A stretch of DNA of 14,159 nt. Origin: Desulfobacterales bacterium. Its GTDB lineage: Bacteria > Desulfobacterota > Desulfobacteria > Desulfobacterales > Desulfobacteraceae. Numbering within the stretch: position 1 is the stretch's first letter; each line of letters begins with the position of its first letter. Under the pieces are notes generated by a model. That model was not told the origin of the DNA, ran no database searches, and saw nothing but the letters and a program-made list of their open reading frames with translations. The position numbers and the translations under genes are program-made. The DNA lies in NCBI GenBank assembly GCA_022361535.1, contig JAKSAU010001169.1, positions 1-14,159 of the forward strand, written 5' to 3'. Below are positions 1 to 5,875 of this stretch, piece after piece.

Positions 1-138
1 CCGGATCGTTTATCCCGGAAGCGGCTGCCGTAATTTTTCTCAAAATACGCCTGATGCCTTTTCCGGGATTAACGAACCTAAATGCCAAAATAAAAATAAC
101 TTGGCTTTGGGTGTGAAATGGAAGATTTAGTATCTGGC

Positions 139-168
139 TTGACACTGGTATTTATTCCCGGGTATTTA
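139..168 (+). promoter_or_regulatory. Possible promoter for the TauE-like gene
   Basis: A perfect TTGACA (139-144) is followed after 18 bases by a weak -10 candidate, TATTTA (163-168). It lies about 45 bases before the start of the permease gene. The -35 match is good and the -10 poor, so this is only a candidate. A CCCGGG palindrome lies in the spacer. Confidence 0.3.
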
Positions 169-213
169 CTTTAAGCACCTTTAATTGCAATAGACTGAAA
201 GGCAAATGATCAA

Positions 214-969
214 ATGTTCCCTTCTTTAATTCTTCTTTGTGGTATTCTCGCTGTTACTTTTGTTCTGACCATGGTGGGACTCGGTGGCGGGCTTGTCTTT
301 TCACCGCTTTTTGTCATTCTGGGATATGCAAAAGCTGATGCGGCATCTGCCTCCCTGTTTTTAAATCTGATCGCTGCAGCATCTGCTGCCATAATGTATT
401 CCAGGAAAAAAATGGTGGATTTTTCCCTTGCCATGCCCTTGATATGCTCTTCAGCACTTCTGGCACCGGTTGGATCATTTCTAAACGCAGGGGTTGATAC
501 TCGTCCATTTATGCTTGTTTTGGCTGTTGTACTTATTCTGGCCGGTGGCCGTATGCTGATGCCGCCGCCAGGGCAGGGAGATGCTGTACAGGTGGGCGGA
601 GGTAAGAAAATGGCCGGAGGTCTTGTCATTGGGGCTTGCATTGGATTGATGGGTGGTTTTTTGGGGATTGGGGGCGGTGTTTTTATTGTGCCTTTGCTGA
701 TCTATATACTAAAAGTTCCTACAAAAATTGCAGCAGCCTCATCTACGTTTATAGTCTGTTTTTCATCTTTAACCGGATTTTTAGGATATGCAGCAGCAGG
801 ACCGATAAACTGGGGATTTATTCTACCTGCGGCAGTGGTCTCATATGTGGGTGGTTTTGCCGGGGCTAAAGTGATGAGCACTAAGGTGAAAGGGAAATCC
901 ATCAGGATGATTTTCAGTGTTGTTCTGTTTGCCCTGGCTGCAAAGATTGTGCACCAGGCGTTTTTTTAG
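214..969 (+). CDS. TauE/SafE family membrane permease (sulfite/organosulfonate exporter type)
   Basis: This is a 251-residue, very hydrophobic inner-membrane protein with about seven or eight predicted transmembrane segments. It has the duplicated architecture of the TauE/SafE (formerly DUF81) family: a glycine motif GLGGGLVFSPLF at residues 22-33 recurs as GIGGGVFIVPLL at 151-162, and each is followed by an Ala/Ser-rich helix (43-60 and 172-186). The two halves are joined by a polar loop near residues 115-132. The length is normal for the family. The ATG at 214 is preceded by AAAGG at about 11 bases, a somewhat long spacing. Family members are proposed to export sulfite, sulfoacetate or related anions. 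The substrate cannot be read from sequence, and no sulfonate-metabolism gene lies beside it. It is separated by 107 bases from the next gene on the same strand. Confidence 0.85.
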   Translation: MFPSLILLCGILAVTFVLTMVGLGGGLVFSPLFVILGYAKADAASASLFLNLIAAASAAIMYSRKKMVDFSLAMPLICSSALLAPVGSFLNAGVDTRPFMLVLAVVLILAGGRMLMPPPGQGDAVQVGGGKKMAGGLVIGACIGLMGGFLGIGGGVFIVPLLIYILKVPTKIAAASSTFIVCFSSLTGFLGYAAAGPINWGFILPAAVVSYVGGFAGAKVMSTKVKGKSIRMIFSVVLFALAAKIVHQAFF

Positions 970-1013
970 TGACAGGTTTGTTGCAGCATTAAATTTAATG
1001 GATTAAATTGCCG

Positions 1014-1046
1014 GTTGGTTTATGATATACCAACATCTTTAAGATG
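1014..1046. repeat. Adjacent palindromes upstream of the Epd-like gene
   Basis: The inverted repeat GTTGGT (1014-1019) / ACCAAC (1029-1034) is immediately followed by the odd palindrome CATCTTTAAGATG (1034-1046). A further palindrome, ATTAAATTTAAT, lies just before them. There is no U-tract, so this is not a clear terminator for the permease gene. The repeats could be operator sites or RNA structure. No known regulator motif was recognised. Confidence 0.35.
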
Positions 1047-1076
1047 GTGAGTTTTCGACTGACATAAAGGCTGGTT

Positions 1077-2093
1077 ATGAAATACAACATTGCAATCAAT
1101 GGGTACGGAAGAATAGGGCGGTGTGTTGCACGGGCGCTTTACGAATCTCCAAAATACAAAGAAAAATTGAACCTGGTCGCTATCAATGAGACTGCAAGTC
1201 CCGGTACGATGTACCATCTGACCCGGTTTGATTCGACCCATGGCAGGTTTCCTGTAGAGATTACAAAAGATGACAACGGTATAATCATCGGAGATGACCG
1301 TGTTGGGTTGTTTCAGGAGAAGAATATTGTCAATTTGCCCTGGAAAGATTTGAACGTGGATGTGGTGCTGGACTGCACCGGCGTTTATAACGACAGGCAA
1401 TCTGCTGAACTCCATTTTTTATCCGGTGCATTTAAAGTGATCTATTCTCACCCAGCCAGAGATGAAATGGATGCCACCATTGTTTACGGGGTCAATCACC
1501 AGACCCTGAAGCCGTATCATTCCATTATTTCCAATGCCTCATGCACTACCAACTGCCTGATACCGATTCTTGACATCATTGATCGAAAAATGGGCATTGA
1601 CAGCGGATCAATTACGACCATCCATTCAGCCATGCATGATCAGCCAGTCATTGATGCCTATAATACGGATCTGAGAAAAACCCGCTCAGCCCTGATGTCC
1701 ATTATCCCGGTGAGCACCTCCCTGGAAAAAGGTATAGGACGGGTTCTGCCCCATTTGAACGGAAAATTTGAGACCCTGGCCATCCGGGTGCCTACTACCA
1801 ATGTGTCTATTATGGACATCGCTCTTGTTGTCAATACGGACACTACAGCAGATGAAGTGAACCAGATGTTGATTCATGCATCTGAGTCTAATTTCAACGG
1901 GGTATTAGGGGTGAGTGACGAGCAACTGGTGTCCTGTGATTTTAATCATGATCCAAGATCAGCAATTGTGGATCTGCCCCAGACAAGGGTATCAGGAACG
2001 CGGTTGGTAAAGATTCAGGCTTGGTTTGATAATGAGTGGGGATATTCGAACCGGATGCTGGATACCACTATTGCAGCCATGGAAGCGAAATAA
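1077..2093 (+). CDS. epd: GAPDH-superfamily dehydrogenase, Epd (erythrose-4-phosphate dehydrogenase)-like
   Basis: This 338-residue cytosolic NAD-dependent phosphorylating or aldehyde dehydrogenase has an N-terminal Rossmann motif NGYGRIGR (8-15), the catalytic motif SNASCTTNC with nucleophile Cys156, and an active-site His183. Several segments match E. coli Epd as I recall it rather than glycolytic GapA. They are VAINE (34-38), where GapA has Asp after Asn; SHPxxxDxDATxVYGVN (124-140); HSAMHDQPVIDAY (183-195); FNHDPRSAIVD (289-299); and DNEWGYSNRMLDTT at the C-terminus. Epd oxidises D-erythrose 4-phosphate to 4-phosphoerythronate, the first step of DXP-dependent pyridoxal phosphate synthesis. 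A GAPDH role in glycolysis or gluconeogenesis remains possible, because deltaproteobacterial members of this clade are poorly characterised. The ATG start has AAAGG six bases upstream. The gene ends at a strong terminator. Confidence 0.8.
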   Translation: MKYNIAINGYGRIGRCVARALYESPKYKEKLNLVAINETASPGTMYHLTRFDSTHGRFPVEITKDDNGIIIGDDRVGLFQEKNIVNLPWKDLNVDVVLDCTGVYNDRQSAELHFLSGAFKVIYSHPARDEMDATIVYGVNHQTLKPYHSIISNASCTTNCLIPILDIIDRKMGIDSGSITTIHSAMHDQPVIDAYNTDLRKTRSALMSIIPVSTSLEKGIGRVLPHLNGKFETLAIRVPTTNVSIMDIALVVNTDTTADEVNQMLIHASESNFNGVLGVSDEQLVSCDFNHDPRSAIVDLPQTRVSGTRLVKIQAWFDNEWGYSNRMLDTTIAAMEAK

Positions 2094-2121
2094 TAGATTC
2101 GAAAACACCTGAAAAAATTTA

Positions 2122-2175
2122 AACACAAACGGGACTGTCTATAAAGCAGTCCCGTTTGTGTTCAATCGTTTTTTT
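2122..2175. terminator. Bidirectional intrinsic terminator between convergent genes
   Basis: This is a perfect 16-bp stem (2122-2137 paired with 2147-2162) containing CACAAACGGGACTG, with a 9-base loop. On the plus strand it is followed by a T-rich run to 2175. On the minus strand it is followed by the complement of GAAAAAATTTAAA (2111-2123), also U-rich. It sits between the end of the Epd-like gene and the end of cooC, so it plausibly stops both transcripts. Confidence 0.92.
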
Positions 2176-2202
2176 ACAGGAAAATCATCTTGCTGCTTGC
2201 CG

Positions 2203-2985
2203 TTATTTATCCAGGGCCATAAGCTTTTCGGCAATTTGTTTTAGCTCGTCCGGGATGGTTGAAATGTCGTCAAATGGACGGGACCCATCCCGATCGGATT
2301 GAACAATCTCATCCAATTCAGGGAGAAAACCTAATATCTCATAATCGGACATGCTTTCCTGGATCAGCTTTTTGTCTTCGTCAGACGTCACCCTGTTGCC
2401 TAATATGATGATATTTTTAATGCCGATATCCTGGCCCAACTGGCGAATTTTATCGGCTGCTTTACGGCTCCTGGCACCGGGGTTAACCACTACCACCAGG
2501 GCATCAACCGATCCTGAGGTGGCACGTCCCAAGTGCTCGACCCCGGCTTCCATATCCATGACAACCACTTCATTTCTGCCAAGTACCAGATGGTTCATCA
2601 ACGCTTTTAGAATGGTGGATTCGGGGCAGATACAGCCGGAACCGCCTTGTTGAACCGTACCCATTACCAATAGCTTTACCCCGTCTTTTTCAATGGAAAA
2701 GCGGTCCGGGATATCATCTACCTTTGGGTTAAGGGTAAAAAAGCCGCCCATGGTACCGGGCTGTGCTCCTGTTCTTTCTGCAATCAAGTCAGAGAGTTCC
2801 GCTACAGGGGTGATGGGTTGGGTCTCATCGATTCCTAATCCTGCTGCCAGGTTGGCGACTGGATCTGCGTCAATGGCAATAACACTTGTTTCTTTATCTA
2901 ATGCTGCAATGGTTCTTGCGATAAGGGAGGTAACCGTGGTTTTTCCAACACCGCCCTTTCCGCCGAATGCAAGTTTTAGGCTCAC
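2203..2985 (-). CDS. cooC: CooC-type nickel-insertion ATPase for CODH/ACS
   Basis: This 260-residue cytosolic MinD/SIMIBI-class P-loop ATPase has the deviant Walker A motif GKGGVGKTT (9-17) with its signature Lys10. It also has a DADP motif (39-42) and a Walker-B/switch-like DMEAGVEHLGR (144-154). The CIC motif at 118-120 matches the CXC motif that binds nickel at the dimer interface of characterised CooC proteins. These proteins use ATP to deliver Ni to the CODH C-cluster; the related AcsF acts on the ACS A-cluster. The start is GTG at 2985, with AGGAG about 10 bases upstream. The gene lies 24 bases after the small upstream gene and so is probably co-transcribed with it. Its place behind the acs operon supports a maturation role. 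Which cluster it loads (C or A) cannot be decided from sequence alone. Confidence 0.93.
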   Translation of the reverse strand: MSLKLAFGGKGGVGKTTVTSLIARTIAALDKETSVIAIDADPVANLAAGLGIDETQPITPVAELSDLIAERTGAQPGTMGGFFTLNPKVDDIPDRFSIEKDGVKLLVMGTVQQGGSGCICPESTILKALMNHLVLGRNEVVVMDMEAGVEHLGRATSGSVDALVVVVNPGARSRKAADKIRQLGQDIGIKNIIILGNRVTSDEDKKLIQESMSDYEILGFLPELDEIVQSDRDGSRPFDDISTIPDELKQIAEKLMALDK

Positions 2986-3009
2986 TGTTGATGTACTCCT
3001 CGTATTTGA

Positions 3010-3306
3010 TTATCCAAGCTGTTTGAGAATTTTACCTTGGTGATCCAAAATGAAAACCTGGTATCCATTTTCTTTAGACGTATTAAGAATATCGTCTTCT
3101 ATTACGGCCTGGACTTCGTATTCTCCATTAAATATATCTTTGGGCATGAGGGTAAAGCATGCTTTTGCATCTTCTTTTGTTTTAAAGGCAGGAAGGAATT
3201 TTTCATCTGTACCCTCTTTGCTTAAACCGACAAACTGCTCATTACAGCTTCCCGGATCCCGAACAATGAGATAATACCATTTATCTTTGATTTCTACATC
3301 TTCCAT
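3010..3306 (-). CDS. Small conserved-looking protein of unknown function upstream of cooC
   Basis: I do not recognise this 98-residue acidic, soluble protein. It has no signal peptide, no membrane segment and only two cysteines (21 and 50), so it is not an obvious ferredoxin or metallochaperone. An N-terminal strand (KWYYLIVRDP, 9-18) and a FLPAFKTKEDAKACF segment (37-51) look like the beta-strand-then-helix start of small SseB-like alpha/beta domains, followed by strands near 63-70 and 82-94. That fold suggestion is weak inference. It is very likely a real gene: AAGGA lies six bases before the ATG, codon use resembles the neighbours, and it is packed 24 bases ahead of cooC. It begins after the terminator of the acs operon. 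Its position suggests a role linked to CODH maturation or regulation. Confidence 0.8.
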   Translation of the reverse strand: MEDVEIKDKWYYLIVRDPGSCNEQFVGLSKEGTDEKFLPAFKTKEDAKACFTLMPKDIFNGEYEVQAVIEDDILNTSKENGYQVFILDHQGKILKQLG

Positions 3307-3362
3307 GTGTTTTCCTTATCCTTTATTCAGTGTCATCTAAATCATGTAAAACATAAGACGTA

Positions 3363-3391
3363 ATCTTATAAAATAAAGAGGGAGCAGGCAA
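3363..3391 (-). promoter_or_regulatory. Candidate promoter for the small gene and cooC
   Basis: On the minus strand TTGCCT (3391-3386) and TAAGAT (3368-3363) are separated by 17 bases, each matching consensus at four of six positions. They lie between the acsE terminator and the small gene. A promoter is expected here if that terminator is efficient, but the match itself is modest. Confidence 0.3.
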
Positions 3392-3431
3392 GAAAAGAAA
3401 AAGCCCCTGTCTGCAATTTGCAGACAGGGGC
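3392..3431 (-). terminator. Intrinsic terminator of the acs operon after acsE
   Basis: A 12-bp stem, GCCCCTGTCTGC (3403-3414) with its complement (3420-3431), and a 5-base loop. On the minus strand it is followed by TTTTTCTTTTCTT. It lies 35 bases after the acsE stop and is a textbook Rho-independent terminator, splitting acsDABCE from the small gene and cooC. Confidence 0.92.
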
Positions 3432-3465
3432 AAAATAAGCAAAACGCTTAAAAGTTCAGAACAGG

Positions 3466-4380
3466 CTAAATTTTTAGATAAGAGTCTGAGAACAGAGTCT
3501 CGCCCATAATAACCTTATAGGTTTTATAATAATCCAGCAGTTCTCCTTCGAGGCTGGCTGCGCCAGGATCATTGCCGTCCATCAGGCCCCAGATCAGGTC
3601 TGTGATGTCAGAGCGCTCGCCCTTGGCGATGGCTGTCTGTCTCTTATCAAGGGGGTCAGCAATAACGGACTTCATACCGTATTTCCACAGCATGCACATG
3701 TAAGTGGAGTTCAGGATGGGCCTCAGCTCTTCAGGGGGACCATTGGAGATGTTGGACAGACCGCAGGTGGACTTGGCGCCCGGAGCGATCTCTTCTAACA
3801 TCATCTGGAAGTCGAGCAGGCTCATGCACTGCTGCTGCTGAATGTTAACAGGGGTAACAATTCCGTCCACCCAGATTTTTTCGTTGGGAATGCCGGCTTC
3901 GTTGGCAAAGTAAAGTAATTCAACGCAAAGAGCAGCTCTTTCATTTTCGTCACGGGGCAGGCCTTCAGGGCCCCACATCAGGGCAACGAAATCCGCATCA
4001 TACTGCTTGGTCATGGGGACCATGGCTTCATAGCGCTCGGCCCTTGCCATAATAGAGTTGACTATATGGGGTTTGTCAGCAGGTTTGGCAACTTTCAAAC
4101 CTTCTTCAATAGCAGCGATGTTGGAAGTGTCGAGAAGCAGGGGCATTCCGGGAACGGCTTCCTGAACCACATTGACAACCCATGGCATCAATTCTTCACC
4201 GAATTTTTTGGCCGGCCCAAGGTTGATGTCAATATAATCCATGCCCAGTTCCTTCTGACGGACGACTTCTTTCTGGATGGGTTCTGGATTACGTTTGGCA
4301 GGATCTGCTTCCTTGAACTCTTTTCCGATTACCGTGGAAATGACGTTCAGGCTTTCGCCAAATAAAATCATATTTTCCAT
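3466..4380 (-). CDS. acsE: Methyltetrahydrofolate:corrinoid/iron-sulfur protein methyltransferase
   Basis: This 304-residue cytosolic TIM-barrel (pterin-binding family) enzyme transfers the methyl group between methyl-tetrahydrofolate and the cobamide of the AcsC/AcsD protein. The visible motifs match the Moorella enzyme as I recall it: DINLGP (51-56), DTSN with Asp84, the folate-site Asn108 in VNSIMA, Asp172 in WVDGIV, and GLSNIS (207-212). Asn210 in the last motif corresponds to the catalytic Asn199. The protein is about 40 residues longer than the Moorella protein, mostly from an insertion around residues 247-285 (DKRQ to LLDYY) before the conserved ending ETLFSDSYLK. The ATG start has AAGGA upstream. 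It is the last gene of the operon, 79 bases after acsC across a strong hairpin. Confidence 0.93.
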   Translation of the reverse strand: MENMILFGESLNVISTVIGKEFKEADPAKRNPEPIQKEVVRQKELGMDYIDINLGPAKKFGEELMPWVVNVVQEAVPGMPLLLDTSNIAAIEEGLKVAKPADKPHIVNSIMARAERYEAMVPMTKQYDADFVALMWGPEGLPRDENERAALCVELLYFANEAGIPNEKIWVDGIVTPVNIQQQQCMSLLDFQMMLEEIAPGAKSTCGLSNISNGPPEELRPILNSTYMCMLWKYGMKSVIADPLDKRQTAIAKGERSDITDLIWGLMDGNDPGAASLEGELLDYYKTYKVIMGETLFSDSYLKI

Positions 4381-4418
4381 GTTTTATCCTTTTACCTGTT
4401 TTATGGTTGTACCTTTAG

Positions 4419-4447
4419 GCTGCCGGGACTGGAAAGGTCCCGGCAGC
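4419..4447 (-). other. Intercistronic stem-loop between acsC and acsE
   Basis: A perfect 11-bp GC-rich stem (GCTGCCGGGAC, 4419-4429, with 4437-4447) and a 7-base loop, starting 12 bases after the acsC stop. There is no U-tract on the minus strand, so it is more likely an mRNA-stabilising or processing element than a terminator. Confidence 0.75.
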
Positions 4448-4459
4448 GTTTAGTTTTGA

Positions 4460-5800
4460 TTATTTGGATTTCAGGAAGGCAGGCAGATGTGCCGCTTCTC
4501 TTGGGCCGACTGTGATAGTCCAGCCTGAAAGTTCTTCTTCAACATCGCCTGCAATGGCTGCTGCATAGCCGGGGATGATCAGTTCGGTATGTTTTACCTT
4601 ATCCATGATACCGCTCTTTTTAACGAACATGCCTACATCATCACCGCCGAATTTACCGGCAGCCCAGGCAGTAAGAACCGAGAGGCCTTCAGCATCTTTG
4701 ATCAGCAGCCAGCACGGAACTTTGGATGCTTCACATTCACCGGAAACGATGAAGTAAGTCAAAGCAAAGTTGGTGGTGACCAGAACCGGAGAGTTCTCAT
4801 CCGGGTTGTTGATCTCAAAAATACCTTCAGTAACCGTCATGGGTCTCTGGGGATCGGTAAAGATATTGAGTCTTTCCAGCAGCAGCGGGAACAAGGACTC
4901 AGAGGTGAAGTCGGACATGACAACAATGCCGCCGTATTTGGCTACAAACATACCGGCAATCATGGTTTCCATATCCAAATTGGATGCCATTTCACAGGGG
5001 AAGGTAATCGTCGGGAAGCCCAGAGCCTTGTTGGAGGCTTTAAGCGCTGCACGACGGATGGCTACCTGATCTTCCAGGGCCTGTTTGATCTCTCTTGCAC
5101 CGGAATCAAGAACGATGTCTTTGATGCCCATGCCGGTCAGTTTTTCGGTCAGTCCCTGAAGTGCGTCTACAGAGTCAGCTTTTACTGCTACAGGAAGATC
5201 TTGGTCTTTTGCCAGGCCGCCAAGTTCATCAACATTTGCGTCTGTGGCAGGGTAGAGCAGGGGACGTTTGAATCCGGCAACTTCAACACCGGCTTTCATA
5301 ACGGCCATGTCTTCGGACCAAAGTACCAGGTTGAACTCAGATTCTTTGGCAATTTTTTCAGCAACGGCAGCAAACGCTTCAGCGCCATTGCCGGCATCTT
5401 TTACTACCAGCAGTTCGGGTCTTAAATTTAAGCCAACCCGTTCGTACTGAAATGCATTGTAAGTTTTAAGGGTGGTGTCCAGTTCGCCAAGATCCACGTC
5501 GGAAGCAACTGTTGCTGCCAATATGGTCGGGTTGAAAAAAGTCTTTTCATGTCTGTAAAGAACAGTTTCACCGCCGGTGGTGGTTTTACGGACACCTTTG
5601 CCAAGGGCGACCGGGCGGATGGGAGGTGCGGATGCTTCGGCCAGCTTTTCCTTTGCTTCATCGGAAACGTAGGGGCAAGCGTCCAGTTCCGCCTTACCGG
5701 ATGCAAGGTTCATTGCAAAGGCAAGGCATGTGGGAACTCCGCACTCCTTACAGTTGGTTTTGGGAAGGAGTTTGAATATCTGAATACCGGTTAATGCCAT
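4460..5800 (-). CDS. acsC: Corrinoid/iron-sulfur protein large (gamma) subunit of CODH/ACS
   Basis: This 446-residue cytosolic protein (CdhE/AcsC family) is the same length as the Moorella subunit. The N-terminus carries the [4Fe-4S] domain with Cys17, Cys20, Cys25 and Cys42 (CKECGVPTC, then ACP), spaced C-x2-C-x4-C-x16-C. A TIM-barrel-like middle region follows, then a C-terminal Rossmann-like domain from about residue 320, which in the family binds the cobamide together with the small subunit. It forms a heterodimer with AcsD, takes the methyl group from AcsE and delivers it to the ACS A-cluster. The iron-sulfur cluster serves for reductive reactivation of Co(II). The ATG at 5800 has GGAG six bases upstream. 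The partner AcsD gene is not adjacent: acsA and acsB lie between them. Confidence 0.95.
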   Translation of the reverse strand: MALTGIQIFKLLPKTNCKECGVPTCLAFAMNLASGKAELDACPYVSDEAKEKLAEASAPPIRPVALGKGVRKTTTGGETVLYRHEKTFFNPTILAATVASDVDLGELDTTLKTYNAFQYERVGLNLRPELLVVKDAGNGAEAFAAVAEKIAKESEFNLVLWSEDMAVMKAGVEVAGFKRPLLYPATDANVDELGGLAKDQDLPVAVKADSVDALQGLTEKLTGMGIKDIVLDSGAREIKQALEDQVAIRRAALKASNKALGFPTITFPCEMASNLDMETMIAGMFVAKYGGIVVMSDFTSESLFPLLLERLNIFTDPQRPMTVTEGIFEINNPDENSPVLVTTNFALTYFIVSGECEASKVPCWLLIKDAEGLSVLTAWAAGKFGGDDVGMFVKKSGIMDKVKHTELIIPGYAAAIAGDVEEELSGWTITVGPREAAHLPAFLKSK

Positions 5801-5835
5801 TTTTATCTCCTTAAGTCTGTCTTAAGCTTTGTGAG

Positions 5836-5862
5836 CGGCCCGGCAGGGGGGCTGCCGGGCCG
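5836..5862 (-). other. Intercistronic GC-rich stem-loop between acsB and acsC
   Basis: A perfect 11-bp stem (CGGCCCGGCAG, 5836-5846, with 5852-5862) closing a 5-base loop (GGGGG on the plus strand, CCCCC in the mRNA), starting 14 bases after the acsB stop. It shares the core CTGCCGGG with the hairpin between acsC and acsE. The bases after it on the minus strand are not U-rich, so simple intrinsic termination is unlikely. It probably blocks 3' exonucleases or marks a processing site. Confidence 0.78.
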
Positions 5863-5875
5863 TTGGTATTTAAAA

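Noticed and set aside
12..69. Inverted repeat ATCCCGGAA / TTCCGGGAT as an operator or terminator
   Set aside because: The arms are 40 bases apart, there is no U-tract, and the gene context to the left is unknown.
2..130. Open frame of 42 codons at the left edge, possibly the tail of an upstream gene
   Set aside because: Two of the three plus frames are open over much of this stretch, and neither translation is recognisable. The length is within chance.
206..229. Tiny frame MIKCSLL overlapping the start of the permease gene, as a leader peptide
   Set aside because: It is seven codons with no supporting attenuation structure; most likely chance.
4589..5425. A 278-codon plus-strand open frame inside acsC
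   Set aside because: It is antisense to a well-supported gene and resembles no protein family.
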